A model generated the notes under the pieces. The model was given only the letters and a program-made list of their open reading frames with translations. It did no database searches and had not been told where the DNA came from. Positions 29,177-37,329 of a DNA stretch of 47,803 bases are shown piece after piece. Within the stretch, counting starts at the first letter, position 1, and each line of letters opens with the position of its first letter. A program made the translations under genes and the position numbers. This DNA is from Novosphingobium sp. UBA6272 (lineage in GTDB: Bacteria > Pseudomonadota > Alphaproteobacteria > Sphingomonadales > Sphingomonadaceae), in the NCBI RefSeq assembly GCF_002440635.1, contig NZ_DJUW01000007.1, positions 1-47,803 on the forward strand, in the 5' to 3' direction.

Positions 29177-30067
29177 ATGATTGCTTGCATCGCCTTCCTC
29201 GCCTGCCCCGATACTCTGCCCGGCTCGCCCAGCCGCCGACCTGACGCCTTCGAGCATGACCTGCTGTTCGATGCGATCCAGGCTGGACTGGGCGCGCGCG
29301 CCGAACTGACCGCAATCGATTGGCGCGCCCCGCTGGAGCAGCTGGCCGCTTTCGATCTCGCCTACCTCGGCACACCGTGGGACTATACCGAGGCCAAGGA
29401 CGAATTCCTCGTCCGGCTCGAAGCGCTCGAGGCGGCAAGCGTGGTGGTGGCCAATCCGGCCCAGGTGATCCGCTGGAACGCCGACAAGCTTTACCTGCGC
29501 GAACTGGAAGCGCGCGGCGCACCCTCGATCCCAACGCTGTGGCCCGAATGCGCCGGGCCGGACGAGATCGCGGCAGCCTTCGACTATTTCGGCTGCGACC
29601 GGGTCGTGGTGAAGCGCCGGGTTGGCGCAGGAGCGATCGGACAGGACAGCTTCACCCGCGCCGCGCCCCCTGCTGCCGATTGGCGGATCGATCAGCCGGC
29701 GATGATCCAGCCGTTCCTCCCGGCAATCCAGCAGGAAGGCGAGCTGAGCTTCATCTTCATCGCTGGCCGGCTCAGCCACGCACTGGTCAAGCGCGCCGCC
29801 CCCGGCGATTACCGGATCCAGTCGCTCTATGGCGGGCGCGAGGTAGCGCTGGAACCAGCGCCCGCAGACCGCGCGGCAGCCGAAGCGGTGATGGCCCTGC
29901 TGCCATTTGCCGAACCCCCGCTCTACGCGCGGATCGACATGGTCCGGTTGGAAGGTGGCGAACTGGCGGTGATCGAGGCGGAACTGATCGAGCCGTACCT
30001 CTATCCGCAGCAGGGGGCGGAATTCGGGGTCAGGATGGCGGAGGGGTTGTTGGCGCAACTCCTCTGA
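29177..30067 (+). CDS. ATP-grasp family protein (glutathione synthetase/DcsG-like)
   Basis: Protein of 296 residues with an ATP-grasp layout: an N-terminal pre-domain (MIACIAFLACPDTL), then NADKLYLRELEARGAPSIPTLW, then VVVKRRVGAGAIGQDSF as the ATP-binding lysine and glycine loop, QPFLPAIQQEGELSFIFIAG, and RIDMVRLEGGELAVIEAELI giving metal-binding acids near the end. It resembles the DcsG/glutathione-synthetase-like branch that ligates acids to amines or thiols. The substrate is unknown and the neighbours (pirin, secreted peptidase-like protein) do not define it. Confidence 0.82.
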   Translation: MIACIAFLACPDTLPGSPSRRPDAFEHDLLFDAIQAGLGARAELTAIDWRAPLEQLAAFDLAYLGTPWDYTEAKDEFLVRLEALEAASVVVANPAQVIRWNADKLYLRELEARGAPSIPTLWPECAGPDEIAAAFDYFGCDRVVVKRRVGAGAIGQDSFTRAAPPAADWRIDQPAMIQPFLPAIQQEGELSFIFIAGRLSHALVKRAAPGDYRIQSLYGGREVALEPAPADRAAAEAVMALLPFAEPPLYARIDMVRLEGGELAVIEAELIEPYLYPQQGAEFGVRMAEGLLAQLL

Positions 30068-30120
30068 CCCGCAATGCGCGCCTGTTGCCAAGGCGTGCGA
30101 TCAGGGTAATTCTTTGAATC

Positions 30121-31791
30121 ATGCTGCGAATCGCATCGATCCTCAGGCTGGCACTTGTCCTTGTTGCGACACTTGCGGCGCTGCCTGCCCAAGCCGCCGT
30201 TTGTGATCGTTTTGCCGAACCGCTGACTCAGGCCAGCGCGACAGAGCTTGGCCGTGAGGTGCGCAGCCTGTTCTCGGAGCGCTATCAGCGCAGCCTGGCT
30301 GATGTCCGAATTGCTGTCGACGAAGATGAATTTGATGTGCTTGCCCTTGCCCAGAGCGGCAAGTCCTATGAAATTGTCGTCTCGGCTACATACCTGCGCA
30401 CCAGTTGCGGCCTGGCCCTGTGGGCCCTGCTCCTCAATCCGCAAGATGCCGAGCAGAGGGCCAACGTGGCAAGCATGGCGAGAAAATCCTGCCCTGTCTC
30501 GTTGGGCAGCGACCGCCGGGCATGCATGCTGGGATTCATCAACGGGCTTCTTGATGGTTCGCAAGACCAGATGACCGACAAGCGCGAATTCGAGAATCTG
30601 ACCCCGCTGATCGAGCAAATGGTCCTCTCATCATTTGTCTTCGCGCTTGCCCATGAATATTCCCACGTCATCATCGAGCGCGGCGGATCGCCCTTCGCCC
30701 GGCTGGCCCGGACCGACAATGAACTGGCGGCGGACTTTCAGGCCATTTCGATCTTTGCATCGGGGCGGGCCTGGCCGGCATCGGATTCGTTGCTGTTCAA
30801 CGGCAGGCGCGAGTTTGACTATCTGCTGGCCGATGAGGAGCAAGCACCAGCCGCTCACGATGCCGCCTATTGCCGGGCCGCGCGTTCGGCAGCGATCCGC
30901 CAGGCCATCAGCCCCAATCTGACCGCGATCAACCGCTGGCGCAGCGGCCAGGATCCAAGCTTTGCCTTGTCAGTACTGCCGGTGCTGATGAACAATGTGA
31001 CGCTGAGCTCACCCAAGACCAGCGCACCCTGCAATCTGGAACTACCGGCCGAAGTATCCGCCTTGATCGGCGAAATGGCCGCTCTGGCGAAATGGACGGA
31101 AAACTGGCCGCGCGATCCGGCAGCGCAGGCACTTGCGATCAAGGCCTTGCTCAAAATGCCCATCCGGACCGAAACGGGCACTTTGACAAGGGCCGGGATG
31201 ACTACGTCATACGTCCTTGCTCCCGGTTTTGAAGCCATCAACGGTACTCTCGACGGCACCCTGAAGCCGGCGGTTGCGGCATCTTGGGCAGCCAGGTTTG
31301 GTCTCGCGGCACCGCTGATCGGCAAGCCAGGCAACCTCTCGATCAAGGACCGGCAAAAGCTGACGATCGCCCAGGCCTGGTCCGATTTCCTCGCCATGGC
31401 CCCAGGATCAAGGTTGAATCCCGGCCTGCGGAAGGCAAAGTCAGTGGTTGGCATGGCACAAACCAACAGTTTCGGGCGACCCGACCCGACCGATCTCCTG
31501 ACGATTGCCGGTATCCAGCTAATCGACGGCGATTGCCGCCAGGGTGTTCGAACCGTGGCTGTTGCAGTGCGGGACCTCAAGGATCCCTTGCGCCAGTTCG
31601 GGGCTGCGTCGATCTTGCTCGCGAACCGGGATCCTGTGGCCGTCAATCGGAACAATGCCGAGTTCGCCAGTATTGCCGACAAGGCGCAGGATGAACTGGT
31701 GAGCCCCAAGGCCGAGCAGACCTGCCTGAACAACGTGCCCCGGCTGCGCAAGGCACTGGCCGACAACTTGGGCTGGAAGCTGGACGACTAG
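30121..31791 (+). CDS. putative secreted zinc metallopeptidase-like protein (HEYSH)
   Basis: Protein of 556 residues with a signal peptide (hydrophobic 8-20, LPAQA cleavage near residue 25). FALAHEYSHVIIE gives an HExxH motif at His178-Glu179-His182, and NELAADFQAISIF 19-26 residues later supplies Glu201 as the probable third zinc ligand, the gluzincin E-x-x-x-D pattern. Several Cys (28, 96, 124, 135, 249 and later) suit disulfides in the periplasm. The C-terminal ~300 residues show no motif I know. There is no clear ribosome site at the ATG. No named family is recognised; the peptidase call rests on the zinc motif. Its stop shares CTAG with the next, convergent gene. Confidence 0.7.
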   Translation: MLRIASILRLALVLVATLAALPAQAAVCDRFAEPLTQASATELGREVRSLFSERYQRSLADVRIAVDEDEFDVLALAQSGKSYEIVVSATYLRTSCGLALWALLLNPQDAEQRANVASMARKSCPVSLGSDRRACMLGFINGLLDGSQDQMTDKREFENLTPLIEQMVLSSFVFALAHEYSHVIIERGGSPFARLARTDNELAADFQAISIFASGRAWPASDSLLFNGRREFDYLLADEEQAPAAHDAAYCRAARSAAIRQAISPNLTAINRWRSGQDPSFALSVLPVLMNNVTLSSPKTSAPCNLELPAEVSALIGEMAALAKWTENWPRDPAAQALAIKALLKMPIRTETGTLTRAGMTTSYVLAPGFEAINGTLDGTLKPAVAASWAARFGLAAPLIGKPGNLSIKDRQKLTIAQAWSDFLAMAPGSRLNPGLRKAKSVVGMAQTNSFGRPDPTDLLTIAGIQLIDGDCRQGVRTVAVAVRDLKDPLRQFGAASILLANRDPVAVNRNNAEFASIADKAQDELVSPKAEQTCLNNVPRLRKALADNLGWKLDD

Positions 31792-32345
31792 GACTTCGTG
31801 CCGTCCGCTTTGGCACAATCTCCGGCGAACTTTTCAAGCCGGATGCCATAGTCCGGATAGGCATATTCCTGGCGCAGTTCGGGAATGCCTGCAAACCGGG
31901 CCTTGCAATAGAAGTTGCGAATGTCCTGCCCGATCAGGCTTTGCGCCATGTCCGCGTCGCATACCTGCTCTTCGACACAGACCAGGATGTCATCGAAATA
32001 GTCGGTAACCAGCTTGATGTTCTGAAGTCCGGCCTTGCTGACGATAGACTGGGCCAGCTGGCGCTTGCCGACTTCCTGGTTGCCGTAGAAAATCTCGAAG
32101 GCCTCGTTGCTGGCATCAAAGGCTTCGGCCACGCGGACATAGGATTCGAACAGCTTGTCATCGTACTTGCGCATGAACAGCTCGGCCGCGATCTGCTGCC
32201 GTTCCAGGCGGATCGTGTCTTCGCGCTGGAACAGATAGAGCGGCAGAACGATCAGTGCGCTGAGTATCACCGCCACGTTCGACGCGATCTGCGTCAGTTC
32301 AACCCAGCGGCCGGAGAGGCCCAGCCCGGTGGCTTCATGCGTCAT
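31788..32345 (-). CDS. DUF4760-like membrane-anchored protein
   Basis: Protein of 185 residues. One membrane helix at about 18-40 (TQIASNVAVILSALIVLPLY) is followed by a charged helix LFQREDTIRLERQQIAAELF and a cytoplasmic domain with YGNQEVGKRQLAQSI and DIRNFYCKARF. The layout resembles DUF4760-type proteins, of unknown function; the match is by feel and not firm. Its ATG comes one base after the stop of the exported 125-residue protein gene, so they form an operon. It is convergent with the HEYSH protein gene and shares its stop. Confidence 0.65.
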   Translation of the reverse strand: MTHEATGLGLSGRWVELTQIASNVAVILSALIVLPLYLFQREDTIRLERQQIAAELFMRKYDDKLFESYVRVAEAFDASNEAFEIFYGNQEVGKRQLAQSIVSKAGLQNIKLVTDYFDDILVCVEEQVCDADMAQSLIGQDIRNFYCKARFAGIPELRQEYAYPDYGIRLEKFAGDCAKADGTKS

Positions 32346-32346
32346 G

Positions 32347-32724
32347 CTATTGTCCGCATGCCTTGAGATTCAGGCGCAGCCGGCCCGAACCGGCCGGAGC
32401 AGTGATCCGCGCCAGCTGATTGCGGTTCGCGCGGATGCAACGTGTTTCCCAGGCCCGCAGGAACAACAGGCTTTCCACGCCGTTCGCATCGAGGCGGCGC
32501 GGAGGCGGAACCAGGTGGCGCATGATCTTGGGACCTGTCGTTCGGCAGGTACGGATACTGACATAGACGCCCTGCGGGTCGGCTGGGACCATCCGGATCC
32601 GCTCGGCCAGGCAAGCGAACTGGTCTGCATCAACCAGCACATCCGCAGTCTCGGCCCGGGCGGGGAGGGCCATGAACCCGATCGAGGCAAGCAGTAATGC
32701 CAAACAGCGGCGAACTATCGACAT
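32347..32724 (-). CDS. small exported protein with four cysteines, unknown family
   Basis: Protein of 125 residues. Signal peptide MSIVRRCLALLLASIGFMAL ends in PARA near residue 24. The mature part has Cys38, 60, 96 and 123, enough for two disulfides, and a basic surface (HLVPPPRRL, RANRNQLARI). I recognise no family. It is the first gene of a two-gene unit with the DUF4760-like protein, one base apart. A role outside the cytoplasm together with the adjacent HEYSH protein is an inference from position only. Confidence 0.7.
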   Translation of the reverse strand: MSIVRRCLALLLASIGFMALPARAETADVLVDADQFACLAERIRMVPADPQGVYVSIRTCRTTGPKIMRHLVPPPRRLDANGVESLLFLRAWETRCIRANRNQLARITAPAGSGRLRLNLKACGQ

Positions 32725-33178
32725 AGGTACCCTTTTTGGTGGGAGGCCCGGCCATTGCGGTTCTTCAAGTCATCAGATGCAATAGTCGGCTATGATTTTC
32801 AAGGCAGTACTCGGCCAGCTTTCCGACACGCCCCAACCCTGCCATCCTTGCGGCCCGCCCGGCCTTGGCCGACGCGTTCCCTTACGGCAACCGGCAGGCT
32901 TTCCGCATGTTTTCACCGATCCTTCGTGAATCCGTCCCCAAGCATGCCTATCCCTTTGTGACATCCTGCCCTGTGGATACGTTTCATCAACAAACTCGGG
33001 ATTATCGTTTGAAATCAGTGGGGGTTTTGTACGCGGGTGCGGCTTTGTCGATCCCGGATTGGCCCGCTGACCGCGTCCCTGCGTGCAGTTCGCTGTGATT
33101 GGTGCGCAAGTTGACCGCGCGCCCGATTGCACCGCACCGCCGCTTGCCATCCGCGCCGCGCCAAGGCACCATCGTGCC
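32725..33178. other. 454-base divergent intergenic region, no gene recognised
   Basis: It separates the small exported protein gene (minus) from an acyl-CoA dehydrogenase gene (plus). Its left half is less GC-rich than the flanks. A nested stem is visible: GCATG 32905-32909 with CATGC 32943-32947, enclosing TTCAC 32912-32916 with GTGAA 32926-32930. GTGGATAC near 32974-32981 is close to a DnaA box. Open frames here (for example 32755-32961 and 32865-33098) lack ribosome sites and family character. Promoters for both flanking genes must lie here. Confidence 0.5.
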
Positions 33179-34315
33179 ATGACCGAACCCGATAATCTTG
33201 CCGCCTTCCGCGCCGAGGTGCGCAGCTTCCTGGCCGAGAGCCTGCCGCCCGAGCTGGCGCGTGCGGGCAAGCGGGCGACTTCGGTCTTTGCCCATCCCGA
33301 TCACTCGATCCCTTGGCAGAAGATCCTGACCGCGCGCGGCTGGGGGGCGATCGACTGGCCGGTCGAGTACGGCGGGACCGGCTGGTCGCCGATGCAGAAG
33401 TACATCTTCGCCGCCGAATGCGCCCGGGCCGGAGCGCCGAGCCTGCTGCCGCAGGGACTGAAGATGGTCGCCCCGGTGCTGATGCATTACGGCACGCAGG
33501 AGCAGAAGGATTTCTTCCTGCCCCGTATCCTGTCGGGCGAGCATTACTGGTGTCAGGGCTTTTCCGAGCCCGGATCGGGATCCGACCTGGCCAGCCTCAA
33601 GCTCAAGGCCGAGCGGGACGGCGATCACTACGTGCTCAACGGCTCGAAAATCTGGACCACCCACGCGCACTTCGCCAACTGGATGTTTGCGCTGGTCCGC
33701 ACCAGCAGCGAAGGCAAACCTCAAGCCGGGATCAGCTTTGTCCTGATCGACATGGCGGCCCCCGGGCTGAAGGTCGATCCGATCATCTCGCTGGCTGGCG
33801 AGCACGAGCTCAACCAGGTGTTCTTCGACAATGTCCGCGTGCCAGTGGCGAACCGGCTGGGCGAGGAGAATGACGGCTGGTCGGTTGCCAAGTACCTGCT
33901 GACTTTCGAGCGCGGCGGGCGCTATGCCCCGGGGCTGTTCGCGCATCTGAGCAAGCTGCAGGGCGAAGCCGGCGACGATCCGGTGCTGCAGGAACGGCTG
34001 CGGCGCGAGGCGGTGACGCTCGAAGCCCTCGAAGCGCTCGAGATGAAGTCGATCGCCGCGCAGACTGCCGGAGACAATGCCAAGTCGGCGCTCTATGCCT
34101 CGGTGCTGAAGGTCCAGGGGACCGAAGCGGCACAGCGGATCGACGTAATGGCTTGCGAGATCGCGGGCCTGGCCGGCTGGGCGATTGCCGACGGACAAAG
34201 CCCGGACCTGCTTGCCACCGCGCTGCCGCGCTATCTCAACGGGCGAGCGGCGACGATCTATGCCGGGTCGAACGAGATTCAGCGCGACCTGATCGCCCGG
34301 GCGGTGTTGAACTAG
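33179..34315 (+). CDS. acyl-CoA dehydrogenase
   Basis: FAD enzyme that oxidises acyl-CoA to enoyl-CoA; 378 residues from ATG 33179. Landmarks are WPVEYGGTGWSPMQKYIFAAE, the FAD/substrate loop CQGFSEPGSGSDLASLKLKA, GSKIWTTHAHFANWMFALVR and the C-terminal IYAGSNEIQRDLIARAVL. The frame is open 32 codons upstream without a better start. It faces a second, shorter acyl-CoA dehydrogenase, the arrangement seen for heteromeric enzymes of steroid or branched side-chain degradation, but here the two are convergent and share CTAG stops. Confidence 0.93.
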   Translation: MTEPDNLAAFRAEVRSFLAESLPPELARAGKRATSVFAHPDHSIPWQKILTARGWGAIDWPVEYGGTGWSPMQKYIFAAECARAGAPSLLPQGLKMVAPVLMHYGTQEQKDFFLPRILSGEHYWCQGFSEPGSGSDLASLKLKAERDGDHYVLNGSKIWTTHAHFANWMFALVRTSSEGKPQAGISFVLIDMAAPGLKVDPIISLAGEHELNQVFFDNVRVPVANRLGEENDGWSVAKYLLTFERGGRYAPGLFAHLSKLQGEAGDDPVLQERLRREAVTLEALEALEMKSIAAQTAGDNAKSALYASVLKVQGTEAAQRIDVMACEIAGLAGWAIADGQSPDLLATALPRYLNGRAATIYAGSNEIQRDLIARAVLN

Positions 34316-35280
34316 GCCAGTTCGGCGTGACGGATCAGGTGCTGACTCTTTGAACCCAGCGCTGCCGCAATCGCCAGCCCGCGCTTGAACTGGCCGCCCA
34401 GGCTGAGTTCCTCGGTCACGCCCATGCCGCCGTGGAGCTGGACCGCACCTTCGCCGACCGTGCGGACCGTATCGATCGTTTCGACCGCCGCCGCGCTGAC
34501 CGCGTGGCCCCAGCCGGGGGTGCCTTCGGCCAAAACCGCGCGTTCGGTCAATGCCTCGGCCTTGAGCGCGGCCATCTGCATGTCGGCCAGGCGGTGGCGC
34601 AGGACCTGGAAGCTGGCGATCGCGACGCCGAACTGCTTGCGCTGCTGGAGATAGGCCGCGGTATCGGCGAGCATCCGCCCCATCAGCCCTGCAGCCTCGG
34701 CGCAAAGCGCTGTCTGGCGGACATCGCGGGCCCACTCGGCCGCAGCGCTTGCATCGACGTCTTCGGCCAGCACGCTGTCCGCCTCAAGCCCGGAACCGAT
34801 CGACAGGTCAGCCGCGACCGAGCCGTCCATCATCGCGCGGCGGCGGCGCGACAGGCCGGAAGCGTCGGCCTTGACCAGCAGGGTCTGGGCCGGACCGGCA
34901 AGGATCAACCAGTCGGCCTCTGCCGCGCCGGGCACCAGCGGCACTTCGCCGCTATCGTCCAGGGCCAGCGCAATCCGCGCTTCGCCGCTCGCCAATGCGG
35001 CAAGCAGGCCGTGATCGGGCGCGAGCCGGGCAAGCAGGCTGGCGCCAAGATGGTGGGCGAGCCAGTCCGATCCGGCCAGCGCCGGGCCAAGCTCGGCCAT
35101 GATTGCGGCGCGTTCGATCGCCCCGCCGCCGACTCCGCCAGCTTCTTCGGGCACGCCGACCGCCATCAGGCCCAGCTCGGCCAGCCCGGCAAAGTCGGGC
35201 TTGGGATGGTCGGCCAGATAACGCTGGAGTGACTGCTGCAGCAGGGTCGCGGTCTCGGTCAGGGGAAGTTCGAATGCCAT
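34312..35280 (-). CDS. acyl-CoA dehydrogenase family protein, short form
   Basis: Protein of 322 residues, shorter than the usual ~380. The N-terminal helical domain has LAELGLMAVGVPEEAGGVGGG; the C-terminal domain has YLQQRKQFGVAIASFQVLRHRLADMQ and QLHGGMGVTEELSLG. The middle beta domain is reduced, without a clear SEPxxGSD loop, and the C-terminal NEIQ FAD motif of the partner is missing. It may be the non-FAD-completing partner of the convergent enzyme in a heteromer (inference from family precedents such as mycobacterial FadE pairs). Confidence 0.88.
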   Translation of the reverse strand: MAFELPLTETATLLQQSLQRYLADHPKPDFAGLAELGLMAVGVPEEAGGVGGGAIERAAIMAELGPALAGSDWLAHHLGASLLARLAPDHGLLAALASGEARIALALDDSGEVPLVPGAAEADWLILAGPAQTLLVKADASGLSRRRRAMMDGSVAADLSIGSGLEADSVLAEDVDASAAAEWARDVRQTALCAEAAGLMGRMLADTAAYLQQRKQFGVAIASFQVLRHRLADMQMAALKAEALTERAVLAEGTPGWGHAVSAAAVETIDTVRTVGEGAVQLHGGMGVTEELSLGGQFKRGLAIAAALGSKSQHLIRHAELA

Positions 35281-35298
35281 GCCGCCACCTTGCCGCGT

Positions 35299-35985
35299 TC
35301 ACAGCCGCCAGTCTACTGCCCCGCGCCCTTTGGCCTCGAGAAAGGCATTGGCCTGGCTGAAATGACGGCAACCGAGGAAGCCCGAATGGGCCGAAAGCGG
35401 GCTGGGGTGCGGAGCGGTGAGGACCAGGTGCTGGCTCTGCATCAGGCCCGGCACGCTCAGCCCCTTCTTGCGGGCGTGGCTGCCCCACAGCAGGAATACG
35501 CAAGGGTCAGCCTTGGCGGCTACGGCGGCGACAATTGCATCGGTGATCTCTTCCCAGCCCTTGCCCTGATGCGATGCGGGCTTGCCATCCTCCACCGTCA
35601 GCGCGGCATTGAGCAGCAGCACGCCTTGCCGGGCCCAATGCGAAAGGTTTCCATGCGCGGGGCGCGGCAGGCCGAGGTCGCTCTCCAGCTCCTTGTAGAT
35701 GTTGACCAGGCTGGGCGGGACCCGGACCCCGTCCTGAACCGAGAACGACAAGCCGTGGGCCTGGCCCGGTCCGTGGTAGGGATCCTGACCCAGGATCACG
35801 ACCTTGACCGCATCGAGCGGGCACAGTTCCAGCGCGGCGAGGTGGCTGCCGCGCGGCGGATAGATCGCCTTGCCCGCTGCCTCTTCGGCCTTGAGGAACG
35901 CACCGAGCGCGCGCGACTTGGGGCTGGCCAGCACCGGTTCCAGCGCTTGGCGCCAGCTATCGGGAACTGCGTCGGAACCGGCCAC
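35299..35985 (-). CDS. ung: uracil-DNA glycosylase
   Basis: Family 1 enzyme that removes uracil from DNA. The catalytic motif GQDPYHGPGQAHGLSFSV places Asp68 as the water-activating residue, and HPSPLSAHSGF is the minor-groove loop with the catalytic His. NLSHWARQGVLLLNAALTV is typical. I choose GTG 35983-35985 with GGCGGAG upstream, giving 228 residues; the frame is open far upstream across the exonuclease gene on the other strand, but that part is antisense. It is divergent from the ribonuclease D-like gene. Confidence 0.94.
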   Translation of the reverse strand: MAGSDAVPDSWRQALEPVLASPKSRALGAFLKAEEAAGKAIYPPRGSHLAALELCPLDAVKVVILGQDPYHGPGQAHGLSFSVQDGVRVPPSLVNIYKELESDLGLPRPAHGNLSHWARQGVLLLNAALTVEDGKPASHQGKGWEEITDAIVAAVAAKADPCVFLLWGSHARKKGLSVPGLMQSQHLVLTAPHPSPLSAHSGFLGCRHFSQANAFLEAKGRGAVDWRL

Positions 35986-36048
35986 TTGCGAAACTCCGCC
36001 AATGCAGGGCTTTTCACCCCGCACGGATAAGCCTAAGCACCTTCGTCT

Positions 36049-36669
36049 ATGGCAGTCTATCTCCACGAAGAAGATCTCCCCGCCGATGTGCTCGGCCCGG
36101 GACCGGTCGCGATCGATACCGAAACGATGGGGCTGATCACCCCGCGCGACCGGTTGTGCCTGGTCCAGATTTCGGACGGCGGCGGCGACGAACATCTGGT
36201 CCGTTTCGCGCCTGGCTCCAGCTATGAGGCGCCCAACCTGAAGGCCGTGCTGGCCGATCCCTCGCGGGTGAAGCTCTATCACTTCGCGCGCTTCGATCTG
36301 GCCGCGATCGAGCACTACATGGGCGTGGTTGCCGCGCCGGTGTTCTGCACCAAGATCGCCAGCAAGCTGACCCGCACCTATACCGATCGCCACGGGCTCA
36401 AGGACCTGGTTCGCGAACTGTTGGGCAAGGAACTGTCCAAGCAGCAGCAATCGAGCGACTGGGGCGGCGCGGAACTGAGCGAGGCGCAGCGCGAATATGC
36501 CGCTTCCGACGTACGCTATCTCCACGCCATGCACGCAATCCTGGTCGAACGGCTGGCGCGCGAGCATCGCAGCGAGCTGGCCCAGGCCGCGTTCGATTTC
36601 CTGCCGCACCGGGCCCGGCTCGACCTTGCCGGCTGGGCCGACAAGGACCTGTTCAGCCACGAGGCCTGA
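36049..36669 (+). CDS. ribonuclease D-like 3'-5' exonuclease (no HRDC domain)
   Basis: DEDDy exonuclease of 206 residues. Metal-binding acids are Asp23 and Glu25 (IDTETMGL), Asp83 (HFARFDLAAIEHY), and Tyr150 and Asp154 (YAASDVRYLHAM). It lacks the HRDC repeats of full-length RNase D, as is usual for the short alphaproteobacterial version. It would trim 3' ends of stable RNA. It is 12 bases ahead of lptC, so they are probably cotranscribed. Confidence 0.92.
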   Translation: MAVYLHEEDLPADVLGPGPVAIDTETMGLITPRDRLCLVQISDGGGDEHLVRFAPGSSYEAPNLKAVLADPSRVKLYHFARFDLAAIEHYMGVVAAPVFCTKIASKLTRTYTDRHGLKDLVRELLGKELSKQQQSSDWGGAELSEAQREYAASDVRYLHAMHAILVERLAREHRSELAQAAFDFLPHRARLDLAGWADKDLFSHEA

Positions 36670-36681
36670 TCCTCAGCACTT

Positions 36682-37329
36682 ATGACCGAAGCTGCCGACA
36701 TCATCCGCGACAAGCGCCGGCTCTGGGCTGCACCGGGCGGCTCGCACGACTGCAAGGTCCACGTGCTGGCGCGCTGGCTACCGGGGCTGGTCGGGGTGGT
36801 CGCGGCGGCGATGATCGTCGGCCCGCTGTTCACCGAAGGCGAGCTCTCATTCCTGCTCGATCGCAACAAGGTGGCGGTCACTCAGGAGCGGCTACGCGTC
36901 AACAATGCAATGTACCGCGGCGAGGACAAGCGCGGGCGGCCCTTTACCGTGACCGCCGGCAGCGCGGTTCAGGTTACCTCTACGGTGCCGGTGGTGCAGA
37001 TGGAAAACCTCGCCGCGCGGATCCGGCTCAGCGATGGCCCGGCCGAACTGACCGCGGTGCGCGGCAAGTACGATTATTCGGCGCAGACCGTCGCTGTCGA
37101 AGGCCCGGTGGTGTTCACCGCAGCCGATGGCTACCGACTGACCACGCAAAACGTTTCGATCGATCTCAGAAGCCGTTCGGTGATGGGTTCGGGCGGGGTC
37201 AGCGGCGCCATTCCGTCTGGCACTTTCAGCGCGGAGCGGATAAGTGCCGATCTAGACAACCGTGTGTTGATGCTGGACGGCAACGTCCGGATGCGGTTCG
37301 TGCAGACCAGTTTCAGGATGCCGCAATGA
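36682..37329 (+). CDS. lptC: LPS export protein LptC
   Basis: Bitopic inner-membrane protein that hands LPS from LptBFG to LptA. The protein has 215 residues; the single membrane helix is about 33-50 (LPGLVGVVAAAMIVGPLF), and the periplasmic beta-jellyroll has MYRGEDKRGRPFTVTAGSAV, LTAVRGKYDYSAQTVAVEG and ISADLDNRVLMLDGNVRM. Its stop overlaps the lptA start (ATGA). The order exonuclease-lptC-lptA is standard, but lptB does not follow here. Confidence 0.92.
   Translation: MTEAADIIRDKRRLWAAPGGSHDCKVHVLARWLPGLVGVVAAAMIVGPLFTEGELSFLLDRNKVAVTQERLRVNNAMYRGEDKRGRPFTVTAGSAVQVTSTVPVVQMENLAARIRLSDGPAELTAVRGKYDYSAQTVAVEGPVVFTAADGYRLTTQNVSIDLRSRSVMGSGGVSGAIPSGTFSAERISADLDNRVLMLDGNVRMRFVQTSFRMPQ

Noticed and set aside
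28325..30091. A 588-codon open frame on the minus strand covering the pirin gene and the whole ATP-grasp gene
   Set aside because: Only the last 232 codons have family character and a ribosome site. The rest is antisense to a recognisable ATP-grasp gene in GC-rich DNA, where such open frames are common.
32865..33098. A 77-codon plus-strand frame in the gap before the acyl-CoA dehydrogenase
   Set aside because: No ribosome site, no family resemblance and unusual composition for a coding region here.
35299..36660. Extension of ung upstream to a 453-residue protein
   Set aside because: The extra part is antisense to the ribonuclease D-like gene. GTG at 35985 with a ribosome site gives a normal-length glycosylase.
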